A stretch of DNA of 64,000 nucleotides from an uncultured Planctomycetaceae bacterium (GCA_903885565.1 CAISJI010000230.1:69177-133176), one strand, 5' to 3'. Shown: positions 51,306-60,766, counted from the first letter of the stretch. The notes: generated from the sequence alone by a model not told the origin. Numbers and translations are program-made.

Positions 51306-52490
51306 ATGCCTGCCCACGACCAGCCGCCTGAATCATCTCCCTCCCCGCCGGACACTTCTCCCGCCGCCGATCCCGGGTTTTCTGCCGCGCCAGCCCCGGC
51401 GTCCCGAGCCGATTTTCTGCTCTTAACCTGCCAGGGAGGCGCGGAGGAAATGCTCTGCCAGCGGCAGAGGAAAATCCTTCCGCAATTGACCAAGGGAGTC
51501 TGGAGACGGGGTCTGGTCACCTTCCGCCTGAGTCCTCCCGGATCGACGTCTCCCCCGTTTGACCCGCCCGAAGATTTTTTCCCCGATCTGGTGTTTGCCC
51601 GCGCCGTTGTCCGTTGCTTTGGCCAGGTGGCGGCAGCAGAGATCGCCTCACGCTGCGCCGAGGTGGTGGCGCTCGCCGGTCATCGCTACGACCGCATCCA
51701 TGTATGGAAGCGCGACGAGCGCATCGAGGCCGACTGCGAAGCTATCCGCTCGGGCCTGCTCACCCTCTTGGCCGCCGGCCCGGCGGGGTGCAGACCGCAG
51801 GCCACAGCACCGGCCGAACCGGGCGATCTGGTTTTGGACATCGTGATTGATTCCCCCGAGCGTTGGTGGGTCGGCTGGCACCGCGCTGGTCGCCTCCACA
51901 CCTGCTGGCCGGGGGGCGCCTATCCCCACGCTCTGCCACCCGACAAGGTGTCGCGCGCGTGGCTCAAACTCGATGAGGCGCTGGCCACCCACGAACTGCT
52001 TCTCCCGCCCGGCGGGCGAGCGGTGGAACTGGGCGCAGCTCCCGGTGGCGCCTGCCAGCGCTTGCTTGAGGCTCAGCAGTTGGTGACCGCGATCGATCCG
52101 GCCCTGGTCGATCCGCGCGTCGCGGCGCTCCCGGGCTTTGTGCAGTGGCGCAAGCGCGCCCGCGATGTGCGGCTGAAAGAGTTCCGGGGGTTTGACTGGA
52201 TCGTGGCCGACATGAATATCGATCCGGTCAGCACGCTGGAGGCGATCGGGCGGATCGTGACGGCTCCCGGCGTCCACCCGCAGGGCATCATCGCCACGCT
52301 CAAATTGCCGCAGTGGTCGCGTGCCGAGGCCCTCGACACCTGGCTCGACCAGTTTCGCTCATGGGGTTTTGTCCCACAGGCCCGCCAGCTCTTCAGTGGT
52401 GGGCGGGAGATCTGTGTCGTCGCTCGGCGCCAACGGCTCAGGTCGTCGCAGTCGACTGGTCATCCCGCCACACATCGGCGGGGTCGGTGA
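51306..52490 (+). CDS. RlmM/FtsJ-like rRNA methyltransferase
   Basis: A 394-residue SAM-dependent methyltransferase. The C-terminal Rossmann-like domain has SRAWLKLDEAL (catalytic Lys region), AVELGAAPGGACQRLL, DWIVADMNIDP and IIATLKLPQ, which correspond to the K-D-K-E tetrad layout of FtsJ/RlmM 2'-O-ribose methyltransferases. The N-terminal half (to about residue 200) includes a region like the RNA-binding domain of RlmM. RlmM methylates C2498 of 23S rRNA; the target here is not proven. The last 53 bases overlap the convergent birA gene, so both C-termini are read from opposite strands. ATG 51306 has only a close GGGAG. Confidence 0.8.
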   Translation: MPAHDQPPESSPSPPDTSPAADPGFSAAPAPASRADFLLLTCQGGAEEMLCQRQRKILPQLTKGVWRRGLVTFRLSPPGSTSPPFDPPEDFFPDLVFARAVVRCFGQVAAAEIASRCAEVVALAGHRYDRIHVWKRDERIEADCEAIRSGLLTLLAAGPAGCRPQATAPAEPGDLVLDIVIDSPERWWVGWHRAGRLHTCWPGGAYPHALPPDKVSRAWLKLDEALATHELLLPPGGRAVELGAAPGGACQRLLEAQQLVTAIDPALVDPRVAALPGFVQWRKRARDVRLKEFRGFDWIVADMNIDPVSTLEAIGRIVTAPGVHPQGIIATLKLPQWSRAEALDTWLDQFRSWGFVPQARQLFSGGREICVVARRQRLRSSQSTGHPATHRRGR

Positions 52491-53295
52491 GACTCCCGGA
52501 GAGCAGGTGCAGCCGGCCGGCAACGGTGTCGAGCACCAGGCTCCCATCGCTGGCGATGCCCTGACACCGGCCCCGCAGCTTTCGGCCATCTGCCTGATGC
52601 ACCACCACATCCTGCCCGGTGAGCGCACAGAGAGGTTGGTACCGCTGCCATAGCACCGCAGGATCCTGCTCCACATCCGCCAGCAGCCGGAGGAACCGCG
52701 GCACAAACTCCAGCAGGAGCACCTCCCGCGGCAGCACCCGGCCGGTGAGATCGGGCAGCGTGATCAGCCGCTTCTGCAAACCGTCCGGTGCCTGGCGGGA
52801 ACTGCCGCTGGTGTTGACGCCGATTCCGAAGATCAGGCGGCTCCCCGCCACTGTTTCCACCAAAATGCCCGCCAGCTTCCGCCCCTGCACTTCCACATCA
52901 TTGGGCCAGCGCACCCGGGGAACGAGTTCGGGTTCCAGCGCCGCCACAGCCTCGGCGAGGGCCACGCCGCACGCCAGCGACCAACTCGGCCGCGGTCCTG
53001 AGCCTCCCGGCACCGCTGCCGCCTCCAGCACGAGGCTCATGGCCAGGCTGCCGGGGGCCTGCCACCACCCCGCCTGCCGCCGGCCACGGCCGGCGGTTTG
53101 ACGGTCGGCCACGATCACCACTGGCAGAAGCGCGGCGGGATCGGCCGCCCACTCCCGAGCCCGATCCATGGTGGACCCGGTCGCTGCCAACTGTTCAAAG
53201 GCCTGGAGTCCACAGCCGGCCAGAAGCACCTCCCGCCGCAACGGATCAGAGGCGGCTTCATCTGCTCTTTGCTCGGTTGGAAGTCGCGCAGCCAT
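52438..53295 (-). CDS. birA: Biotin-[acetyl-CoA-carboxylase] ligase
   Basis: A 285-residue class I-type biotin protein ligase without an N-terminal DNA-binding domain. It has STMDRAREWA, the biotinyl-AMP loop GRGRRQAGWW, RVRWPNDVEVQGRKLAGILVE, and IFGIGVNTSG, with a C-terminal SH3-like domain (VVVHQADGRKLRGRCQGIASDGSLVL). It attaches biotin to carboxylase carrier proteins. A GTG at 53298 and the ATG at 53295 are adjacent; GAGGG six bases before the ATG favours the ATG. The 3' end overlaps the convergent methyltransferase gene by 53 bases. Confidence 0.93.
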   Translation of the reverse strand: MAARLPTEQRADEAASDPLRREVLLAGCGLQAFEQLAATGSTMDRAREWAADPAALLPVVIVADRQTAGRGRRQAGWWQAPGSLAMSLVLEAAAVPGGSGPRPSWSLACGVALAEAVAALEPELVPRVRWPNDVEVQGRKLAGILVETVAGSRLIFGIGVNTSGSSRQAPDGLQKRLITLPDLTGRVLPREVLLLEFVPRFLRLLADVEQDPAVLWQRYQPLCALTGQDVVVHQADGRKLRGRCQGIASDGSLVLDTVAGRLHLLSGSLTDPADVWRDDQSTATT

Positions 53296-53544
53296 CACAT
53301 GCCCTCACTTACCGTATTCCTCCAGAAAGGGCCAACCCCCGCACCCCTTGGCTGCGGAAGACTGGCCGGGGGAATTCCGGTAAGGAAGGGATTCTACGGG
53401 GTGGCCGGACAGATTCCACGCCCCCTGCGACCTTGACCGGCGCGTGAGGGCCGTGGTACTTCCCAACTTGAATCCTTTTCTTCATTCCATTTTCTTCAGG
53501 TGTGATGCGGTCCCCGGGGACCACTCACCGAGGAAGTGCCGCTG

Positions 53545-54768
53545 GTGCGTCGTATTCTCCGACTGACGGGATGGTGGCTGTCGCTCGCCCTCTGCAGCGT
53601 CATGGCACCCCTGCGCGCCCAAACCGTCGCGCTGCCGTCGCCGGCTGCATCGTCGCTCGATCGCCTCGCACAGGCCCCTCCTTCGCTCTCGCCCCCTCCG
53701 GCCGGCTGGGATGCCTACGCGCCCCAGGCAGCACAGGTTTTTCCCTCAGCGCCCCAGACAGGCTCCTGGGCCCCTTCGGCACTCGGTGGCATACCGGGCT
53801 ATCCCGGCTATTCGACGGCGCCTCCCTCACTGGTGCCTCCGCAGGGCACCGCCCCTGCCAATAGCTCGCTCCTCTCCAGCATCCCGGCGGTGCCCAATCC
53901 GATGGCCAGCCCCACCGTGCAGCAGACGATGCGCCTCTATCAGGGCGCCCGCGGCAGTTGGGCCTATCTCTACGGCAACGGCGACGGCACCAGCGTGGGA
54001 GTGAATGAACTCGACACCACGGCCACCTTTGCGGTTCCCTTCTTCCATAATTCGCAAGCCAATCTCAACCATGCCCCGCTGTTGGTCACGCCAGGCTTTG
54101 GTCTGCAGTTGTGGGACGGCCCACAGACGAGCAATTCCATGCAGGCCGACCTGCCACCAAGCACCTACGATGTCTTCCTCGACACCGCCTGGAACCCGCA
54201 GTTCACGCCACTGTTTGGTGCTGAACTCGGCCTCCGGGTCGGCTTCTATACCAACTGGGATGTGTTCGTCTGGGAGAGTTGGCGCCTCATGGGCCGCGCG
54301 GTCGGCACGTTGCAACTCACGCCCACGATGCAGGGCAAGGCGGGGATCGCCTATCTCGATCGCAATCAGGTCAAACTTCTCCCCGTGATCGGCGTGACCT
54401 GGGTACCCAATCCAGACGCCCGCTACGACATCCTCTTCCCCGCCCCCAAGGCCTCACGGCGCTTTCGGGAGACCGCCAAACACTCGCTGTGGGGCTTCAT
54501 GGCGGGTGAATACGGCGGCGGTGCGTGGACCTTCCGCCGCATGAACGGCTTCGGCAACACCGGCGAAATCACCCCCTTCGATTACAACGACATCCGGATC
54601 ACCGGCGGGTGCGAGTGGATTCCCAAAACACCCAACGGTTTGGCAGGCAGCGCCGAGGTGGGATATGTGTTCTACCGGCAGCTCTACTACGTCAATCATT
54701 CGCCGCAGAGTTCGCAGATTCAGGATCTCAACGACACGTGGATGCTGCGCCTCAGCCTGGCCTATTGA
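53545..54768 (+). CDS. Outer-membrane beta-barrel-like protein, tandem copy 1
   Basis: A 407-residue exported protein. The start is taken as GTG 53545 because AGGAA lies nine bases upstream; a GTG nine bases earlier is in frame. The signal peptide reads MRRILRLTGWWLSLALC. A Pro/Ala/Ser-rich linker (to about residue 125) precedes a strand-rich domain with alternating aromatic residues, NLNHAPLLVTPGFGLQLWDGP, WDVFVWESWRLM, KAGIAYLDRNQVKLLPVIGV and a final aromatic strand ending LRLSLAY. I place it among planctomycete DUF6268-like barrels, with moderate certainty. The next gene is its paralogue. Confidence 0.72.
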   Translation: MRRILRLTGWWLSLALCSVMAPLRAQTVALPSPAASSLDRLAQAPPSLSPPPAGWDAYAPQAAQVFPSAPQTGSWAPSALGGIPGYPGYSTAPPSLVPPQGTAPANSSLLSSIPAVPNPMASPTVQQTMRLYQGARGSWAYLYGNGDGTSVGVNELDTTATFAVPFFHNSQANLNHAPLLVTPGFGLQLWDGPQTSNSMQADLPPSTYDVFLDTAWNPQFTPLFGAELGLRVGFYTNWDVFVWESWRLMGRAVGTLQLTPTMQGKAGIAYLDRNQVKLLPVIGVTWVPNPDARYDILFPAPKASRRFRETAKHSLWGFMAGEYGGGAWTFRRMNGFGNTGEITPFDYNDIRITGGCEWIPKTPNGLAGSAEVGYVFYRQLYYVNHSPQSSQIQDLNDTWMLRLSLAY

Positions 54769-54782
54769 ATAGCGCAGGCCGT

Positions 54783-55862
54783 ATGAAGCATCTCAATTGC
54801 ATGATGGGCTGGGCAATCCTGCTGGCGGCGACGCTGGCCGGGGTCGGGCTGTGCGCAGCCGATCCGGAGCAGGAATATCCGGATGCCTTCCGCCCGTTTG
54901 ATGCCGAGGGCGTGTCGCAGTTGCCGCCGGTGGAGGATGATGGCGCGCCGCGCATCCGCCTGGCTGCCCTGGGTGATCCACAAGACCTCCAGGAGCCGCT
55001 CCTGGCCGATGAACTGGCCCCACCTGGCCAGCCCCGCCAGGAGTTCACCCCGCCGACGGGCCGGGCCCGCCCGCCTGGTGTGAAGCCGGGAATTCTTCAG
55101 CAGGCGATCTACACATTCACGGAGCTGCCCAAGCTGGGGAGCAACGGGCTGGGGCTCACCTATCTGGATCAATCCGTCACCCTGGGGCTTCCCATTCCAG
55201 GCGCCGAAGCGGGCCTGCTCATCACTCCGGGCTTCAGCGCGATCCTTATCGACCAGCCGGCGGGGGTCGATCTGCCATCGGAACTCTACGATGCCTATCT
55301 GCAGGCCCGCCTGATGTGGAAGGTGGGCCCGCGGTTGGGCGTCGATATGGCGGTGGCCCCCGGCTGGTACAGCGATTTCAAAAACGACAGCTCCCAGGCC
55401 CTCCGCATCACCGGGCATGGATTCGGCGCCTGGGAGGTCAACGACAACCTGCGGGCCGTGCTCGGGCTGATCTACCTCGATCGTCGCGATGTCAACATGC
55501 TGCCAGCTGGCGGGCTGGTCTGGACTCCCAGCGACGACAAGCGGTTTGAGCTGATTTTTCCCCGTCCGCGGCTGGCCTGGCGCATCGGGGAATATACGCG
55601 GGCCTCCCAGTGGGTCTACCTCGCAGCGGAGTTTGGCGGCAGCCAGTGGGCGATGCAGTCGGCCACCGGCCAAGACCAGATTGTGGTGATGCGCGACTAC
55701 CGGCTGCTGGCCGGCTGGGAACGACGCCCTGCGAATCTCGGCATCAGTTGGCGTTTGGAGTCGGGCTTTGTGTTCGGGCGAACGGTGCAGTATTACTCCT
55801 CCACCGAATCCCCCTTCAATCCTGGCGACACGTTCCTGGTCCGCGCCGGAGTGTGGTATTAG
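54783..55862 (+). CDS. Outer-membrane beta-barrel-like protein, tandem copy 2
   Basis: A 359-residue paralogue of the gene upstream. The signal peptide is MKHLNCMMGWAILLAATLAGVGLCAAD. The barrel-like part has LLITPGFSAILIDQP, YDAYLQARLMWKVGPRLGVD, AVLGLIYLDRRDVNMLPAGGLVWTP and FELIFPRPRLAWRIG, each with a counterpart in copy 1 (YLDRNQVKLLPVIGV, FPAPKASRRF). The C-terminus ends in an aromatic residue (VRAGVWY), as in outer-membrane barrels. It begins 14 bases after copy 1. Function unknown, and a porin-like role is a guess. Confidence 0.75.
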   Translation: MKHLNCMMGWAILLAATLAGVGLCAADPEQEYPDAFRPFDAEGVSQLPPVEDDGAPRIRLAALGDPQDLQEPLLADELAPPGQPRQEFTPPTGRARPPGVKPGILQQAIYTFTELPKLGSNGLGLTYLDQSVTLGLPIPGAEAGLLITPGFSAILIDQPAGVDLPSELYDAYLQARLMWKVGPRLGVDMAVAPGWYSDFKNDSSQALRITGHGFGAWEVNDNLRAVLGLIYLDRRDVNMLPAGGLVWTPSDDKRFELIFPRPRLAWRIGEYTRASQWVYLAAEFGGSQWAMQSATGQDQIVVMRDYRLLAGWERRPANLGISWRLESGFVFGRTVQYYSSTESPFNPGDTFLVRAGVWY

Positions 55863-55888
55863 AGCGCATGGCCCACCAGTCGCCCGCC

Positions 55889-58336
55889 CTACCGCGGCGG
55901 GGCGGGCACGAGTTCGTGTCGGCCAATCTCGCGACCATTGACGATCAGCAACGCCTCGGCCGGCAGCCGCGGCTCAAACTGCAGCCGCTCAAGCGTCGCA
56001 ATGTCGAACTCCAGCGGCAACGATCCAGCCACGGAAAATCGAGTGCCCTGCATGCCCGCGGTCACCGTGCGGGCAGTAAACTCCCGCCGGAAGGCCGCAA
56101 AGGCCGCCTCATCGCAGCCCTCACGGGCTTCGATGTCCAGCGCCAACAGCCCACCCCGCTGTGGCCGGCCGGAGGAGAACGTCGCCGTCAGCCGCTGGGC
56201 GCGCACCGCCTCGCCATCCGCCTCCAGCCGCAGCTTTTCAGCTGCCAACGGCAGTGAGGCCCCCACCAAAAACCGCACGCCCACCACCGCCTCTGCCTGG
56301 CGCAGAAAGACGACCGCATCGGGGGGCAGATCGGTGCCGGGCGCCACCGGCGCCTCCGTCGTCCAGACCGCGCAGGTTACTGGCAGCAGCAGATGCGCCT
56401 CCAGCAGGGCGAGCTTCTCTGGCTCCACCTTGAAGGCGGGCAGAAATGGATCGAAGAGCCATCCCGCCGTGATGCGAGCACCATCCTGCGAGGCGATGAG
56501 GAAGGGCTTGAGATGCTGTGCCTTGTGATGGCCGGCAGAGCCCACAGGATTCTTCTTGATGCCGTAAGGATCGCCCCGGCCATCAAACAGGAGCGTCACG
56601 TTCGCCGTGCGTGAGTCGCCGGGCAGATTGATGAGCAGGGCCTTGTCCTCGGCACCGCGGCTCTCCCCGGCGATGCCCAGAGAAAGAGTGGAGCCGATGT
56701 GGTTGGTGAGCCGTTGCCAAGGCTGCTCCCCCGCCCGCTCCACCACAAACCGGGGAATCTCCGCCTGCAGCTCTTCCCGCTGGGTCGGGGGTGGAATCCA
56801 GCGGCAGGCGCTGCGAAATACCAGCAACCGGCTGCGTTGGGCGGGCTGCAGCCAGCCTGCCCCCTCCGACACCGGTTCCCGCGTCAGCCAGCCCGCCTCG
56901 GCCAAGTGGTCGTCGAGATAGCCGCGGCCGTAGAGGGTGTCGTAGTCGCGGCTGTGCGGGCCGGAAAGGCGTTCCGCCGGCGCAAACCAGTGCGCCGCCA
57001 TGCCCGTCCAGAAAAATTCCAGCGCCGCCTCCGCCTCCACCCGCACTCGATCGCTGCGGGCATGCTTGGCGATCAGGGCGAGCGAATCGAGGTCGATGCC
57101 ATAGTAGGTCGGACTGAGATATTCCGTGATCCCCCGGGACCGGGTGAAAGCGAGCCACTCGGCCCACAGTGTCTCCCCCTCCCGCTCAATCGCCTCTCCC
57201 TGCCCGCTGCCGATGGAAAGCAGGTTCCAGATCTTCATCAGGCAGATATTGGTGTAGCCGAGCTTCACGTCATGGCGACGCAGGGCCTGCAGCGCATCAC
57301 GCTGCATGAGATCGAGCAACTCCAGGCTGCGGGGAGTGAGTTTGGCGGCATGTTCCACACGCAGCAGTCCGGCGAGTTGCATCGCAAACTCCACCGCATT
57401 TTTGTCAGTGACTTTTTCATCTCCGTTGCGCCAGTGGAAATTGCCGAAGTCAGGGTTATCGGCGGCGGTTTCCTGCATCGAGCGGGCCAACTCCAGGGCC
57501 TCCTCAACGGCCGCGGGTGCATAGTCGTTGCCGACCGCCTCGAGGGCAAACCGCAGCACACCGCGAATCCCCTGCCGGGCGCCGGGCTGGCGCAAGAGGG
57601 CAGCCTGGGCGTCGAGTTGGGCGGTGGCGACGTTGGCCACGGTCTCCTCGCGGATCCGCAGATTGCGAAACCAGACCTTGCCACCATGGTTTTGCAGGGC
57701 CACAAAACCCTCCAGCGGCTTGGTGCGCGTTTCCGTCGAGCTGGATTGGTCGTAATCCTGTATCTGTTTTCCGTTGAGCACCACGCGGATCTGCGGTCCG
57801 TGGCAAGTAATCTCCATCCGGTTCCACTCCCCCGCCGGGCGGATGGCATTTTCAGCGGGAGCCACATGACGGTAGAGCGATCCGGAGGAGTGCGTGGTGG
57901 CTGGTTCTCCGGCATCGTCGAGGAGTTGAATCTCATAGCCGTAGATGGAGGGACGCGTGGCCCGCGATCGCAAGGGATCAAACACCGCCGTCCGGATTCC
58001 CAGGCCGGTGTTGCACTTCTTGCGCTGCGTTGGAGAACCCATCCTGAATTCCAACTGAAGCGTGAAATCGGCAAAGGTACGGGGGGCATACCGGAGAAAG
58101 CCGAACTCCCGCCCGTCGCACAAAATCTGGCCGTCCTCCACGCTCCACACCGGGCGACCGTCGGCATGCTGCTCAGAATCAGCGTGCCCCTCCAGAACCC
58201 ATCCCTCCAGATTCCGGCCATTGAAGAGCTCGAGCCAGCCTGGCTCGTCGGCCCACCCGCCGGTGGACGCCAGCCCAACCGCGATCGCACACAGCGCACA
58301 GGCAAGCCAGCAGGTTTTCAAGTGAGATCTTTCCAC
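55889..58336 (-). CDS. DUF1080 domain fused to an alpha-helical domain
   Basis: An 815-residue exported protein. A signal peptide (CWLACALCAIAVGLAS) is followed by a DUF1080 unit (about 35-235: WLELFNGRNLEGWVLEG, FADFTLQLEFRM, YGYEIQLLDDAGEP, EWNRMEITCHGPQIRVVLNG). The rest is an Ala/Leu-rich alpha-helical region then a beta-rich C-terminus, compatible with an alpha/alpha-toroid plus beta domain as in heparinase or alginate lyase, but no catalytic motif is clear. Start: GTG 58336 or an in-frame TTG at 58321, which has a GGAAAG eight bases before it. It follows a Gfo/Idh/MocA gene on the same strand by 119 bases. Confidence 0.7.
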   Translation of the reverse strand: MERSHLKTCWLACALCAIAVGLASTGGWADEPGWLELFNGRNLEGWVLEGHADSEQHADGRPVWSVEDGQILCDGREFGFLRYAPRTFADFTLQLEFRMGSPTQRKKCNTGLGIRTAVFDPLRSRATRPSIYGYEIQLLDDAGEPATTHSSGSLYRHVAPAENAIRPAGEWNRMEITCHGPQIRVVLNGKQIQDYDQSSSTETRTKPLEGFVALQNHGGKVWFRNLRIREETVANVATAQLDAQAALLRQPGARQGIRGVLRFALEAVGNDYAPAAVEEALELARSMQETAADNPDFGNFHWRNGDEKVTDKNAVEFAMQLAGLLRVEHAAKLTPRSLELLDLMQRDALQALRRHDVKLGYTNICLMKIWNLLSIGSGQGEAIEREGETLWAEWLAFTRSRGITEYLSPTYYGIDLDSLALIAKHARSDRVRVEAEAALEFFWTGMAAHWFAPAERLSGPHSRDYDTLYGRGYLDDHLAEAGWLTREPVSEGAGWLQPAQRSRLLVFRSACRWIPPPTQREELQAEIPRFVVERAGEQPWQRLTNHIGSTLSLGIAGESRGAEDKALLINLPGDSRTANVTLLFDGRGDPYGIKKNPVGSAGHHKAQHLKPFLIASQDGARITAGWLFDPFLPAFKVEPEKLALLEAHLLLPVTCAVWTTEAPVAPGTDLPPDAVVFLRQAEAVVGVRFLVGASLPLAAEKLRLEADGEAVRAQRLTATFSSGRPQRGGLLALDIEAREGCDEAAFAAFRREFTARTVTAGMQGTRFSVAGSLPLEFDIATLERLQFEPRLPAEALLIVNGREIGRHELVPAPPR

Positions 58337-58455
58337 ATAAAAGAGGCCAGGCCCCCACAAGCTTGGGCCGTGGGCTCCAGCCAACGGCCGCAAAACCACA
58401 CGAGCAGTCAGAGGAACGCGAAAGACTTCCTCAAAAACAATGCGAAAATCCGGTT

Positions 58456-60108
58456 TTAGGAACCGGCTGGCTTGGCAGGCGGGGCGCCCTCTGGAGAGGA
58501 CTCCGCGGCGGGCGGCGGCGGGGCCGGATCGGCGCCGTTGATCCAGGGGCCGGCGAGCACCTGATAGCTCTCGGGCCGCAGCGTGCTGCCGGTGTCGCCG
58601 GCTTTCCAGCCGGGCACATGGCTGGGGCTACCGCGCTCCTTCGAGCGCGTCTCCCACTTGCTGGCCCAGCTCGGGTTGCCATCGGTATACCGGCCGGTGG
58701 CAGCATCGAAGTGATAGACCTTCCCGTTGCGGTAGCTCATCGCGCCGAGGATCACCGTCACCACGGCCGCGGCCCCCAGGTCGGGCGTGTTGTTACACAT
58801 CTCCGGCTGACCGGCGATCATCGCCGCCAACCAGTTCTGGAAGTGGAGTGCTGTGGTGTTGGTCTTCTGCAGAGCTTCCTCGGAGAGATCGGTCTTGATC
58901 ACCTCGTCCCTGATCTCGGCATCGTGGGTCACTTGGGGCCGTTCGGCGAGAAACTTGAACTCCGTGAACTGCTCGCCGTTGCCAAACTCAAAGGCGCCGT
59001 TGTGGCCCCGGATCACCTGCTTGATCCGGGCGTTCTCATTGCACATCGTCGAGGTGATGAGCCCTTGGCACCCTTCGTTGTAGTCGGCCACCACGGTCGC
59101 CACATCGGGAACCTCGCGCGTGTCGAGTTCGAGATAGATGCCACCGGCTCCCACCACCCGCCCGGGAAACCGCAAGCCAGTCGCCTTGAGCATGGCTGTG
59201 GTGCGATGCACGAACAGGTCGGTGAGCATTCCTGAGCCGAAGGGCCAGTAGCAGCGCCACTGCTTGTACACGGCGCGATCAAACGGCACCTCCCCTGCCA
59301 GCCCGGCCGACACCCCGAGCCAGCGCTTCCAGTCGATCGACTCAGGAGTCATCTCCCGTTCCAGCTTGTAATACCGCCACTGTCCCACGGCGGAATTGCG
59401 GTAGAATTCCGTCTGGTATCCGAGCACCTTCCCGAGCTTGCCGTTGTTGATCAGCTCCCGGGCCTGATCCCACACCATCAGACTCGTCGACTGCACGCCC
59501 ACCTGCATCACCTTGCCGGTCTCGCGCCAGACTTTCAGCACATCGAGTGCCTCTTCGACTGTTTTCGTCATCGGCTTCTCGGCGTAGACATGCTTGCCCG
59601 CGCGAAGGGCATCGACGATCTGCCGATGGTGCCAATGGTCGGGAGTGCCGATGCAGACCGCATCGACATTCTTGTCCGCCAGCATGTCCTGATAATCGAC
59701 ATAGCGCGCGGGATCGGTGCCGGTCTCCTTCTTGATGTAGTCGCAGACCATATCTTCCTGATTCTTGTAAACCTCGCTGACCGCCACGAGATCGATGTTG
59801 GCTCCCTCGGCACGGAGCTTGGCAAGCGTCTTGACATGGGCGCCAAACCCGCGGCCGCCGGGACCGATGAATCCGATCCGGATCCGCTGCCCGGCTCCGG
59901 CGGCTGTGGTGGATGCGGTCGGTGCGGCGACGGGAGCGGGATCGGCAGCAGCCGTCACGGTGGCTGCCACGGCCCCGGCGGCTCCGGCGACGGCGGCGGT
60001 CGTTTGCAAAAAATTCCTCCGCGACAGACTCTCTGCCACCGGCCCGGGGGCAGAGGGGACGGGATGGCTGCACACCGCTTCGCTGGAAATCTGGTTCAAC
60101 CTGCCCAT
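58456..60108 (-). CDS. Tat-exported Gfo/Idh/MocA oxidoreductase
   Basis: A 550-residue oxidoreductase. A Tat signal with SRRNFLQ at about 29-35 and an Ala-rich hydrophobic stretch leads to a Rossmann domain: IRIGFIGPGGRGFGAHV, DLVAVSEVYKNQ, DAVCIGTPDHWHHRQIVDALRAGKHVYAEKPMTKT with the EKP motif. GWLGVSAG-like and GGIYLELDTREVPD motifs are typical of the C-terminal domain. Family members oxidise sugars at C3, producing 3-keto-glycosides that DUF1080 hydrolases cleave. ATG 60108 has GGGAGGA eight bases upstream. The C-terminus ends in a Pro/Ala-rich tail. The neighbouring DUF1080 fusion supports this pathway. Confidence 0.93.
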   Translation of the reverse strand: MGRLNQISSEAVCSHPVPSAPGPVAESLSRRNFLQTTAAVAGAAGAVAATVTAAADPAPVAAPTASTTAAGAGQRIRIGFIGPGGRGFGAHVKTLAKLRAEGANIDLVAVSEVYKNQEDMVCDYIKKETGTDPARYVDYQDMLADKNVDAVCIGTPDHWHHRQIVDALRAGKHVYAEKPMTKTVEEALDVLKVWRETGKVMQVGVQSTSLMVWDQARELINNGKLGKVLGYQTEFYRNSAVGQWRYYKLEREMTPESIDWKRWLGVSAGLAGEVPFDRAVYKQWRCYWPFGSGMLTDLFVHRTTAMLKATGLRFPGRVVGAGGIYLELDTREVPDVATVVADYNEGCQGLITSTMCNENARIKQVIRGHNGAFEFGNGEQFTEFKFLAERPQVTHDAEIRDEVIKTDLSEEALQKTNTTALHFQNWLAAMIAGQPEMCNNTPDLGAAAVVTVILGAMSYRNGKVYHFDAATGRYTDGNPSWASKWETRSKERGSPSHVPGWKAGDTGSTLRPESYQVLAGPWINGADPAPPPPAAESSPEGAPPAKPAGS

Positions 60109-60196
60109 GAATCGATTCCTCCCACGCACGCCAAAGACTTGAGAACCCTTCCCGATTCTACGGCGCCGTCAGGCGGTGTGGTAGAGCCCGGGGCCG

Positions 60197-60766
60197 TCAG
60201 CCAGCAACTGCCGCGGCCGCGGCCAGAAACTCCACAATTGCCGCCATGAACGCCGGCAGATCGGCAGGTCTGCGGCTGGTGATATGGTGCTGATCGACCA
60301 CCACCGGCCGGTCTTCCCACACCGCTCCGGCATTCACCAGATCATCCTTGATGCCGGGGCTTCCCGTCACCCGCACACCCCGGTACACGCCGGCCGAAAT
60401 GGGGATCCAGCCACCGTGGCAGATCGCCGCCACAAGTTTGCCCTGCCGGGAAAACTCCTGCACCAGAGCGAGCACAGCCGGATCCCGCCGCAGGGCGTCG
60501 GGCATCCAGCCCCCCGGAATGACGATGCCGTGGAAATCATCCGCAGCGATGTCGGTAAGGATCGCCTCGCAGCGACAGGGGTAGCCATGCTTTCCGGCAT
60601 AGAGTTGCCCCACCGCCCCACCAGCCAGCACCACGGAGGCCCCCGCCTCTTCCAGCCGAAGTTTGGGATACCACAGCTCCAGATCTTCATACTCCTCCCC
60701 CACGAGGATCACGATGCGCACCCCCTGCAGCAGGGGCACAGGGGCGGGGAACGGTGCTTGTGCCAT
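60197..60766 (-). CDS. DJ-1/PfpI family protein
   Basis: A 189-residue protein with the DJ-1/PfpI fold. It has VRIVILVGEEYEDLELWYP, DDFHGIVIPGGWMPDALR and the nucleophile elbow LVAAICHGGWIPIS with Cys116 and His117, as in PfpI-type peptidases and glyoxalase/deglycase enzymes. It is cytoplasmic (no signal). ATG 60766 with GGAGG eight bases upstream is preferred over an in-frame start 36 bases earlier. It is the first gene of the leftward PfpI-Gfo-DUF1080 run. Substrate unknown. Confidence 0.9.
   Translation of the reverse strand: MAQAPFPAPVPLLQGVRIVILVGEEYEDLELWYPKLRLEEAGASVVLAGGAVGQLYAGKHGYPCRCEAILTDIAADDFHGIVIPGGWMPDALRRDPAVLALVQEFSRQGKLVAAICHGGWIPISAGVYRGVRVTGSPGIKDDLVNAGAVWEDRPVVVDQHHITSRRPADLPAFMAAIVEFLAAAAAVAG

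Noticed and set aside
50923-51336. 137-codon minus-strand frame over the lysine-rich micro-protein
   Set aside because: It runs through the terminator hairpin and its Phe-rich stretch is merely the complement of the lysine codons; the plus-strand gene has the ribosome site and terminator.
56699-58459. 586-codon plus-strand frame opposite the DUF1080 fusion
   Set aside because: Antisense shadow; the DUF1080 motifs and signal peptide are on the minus strand.
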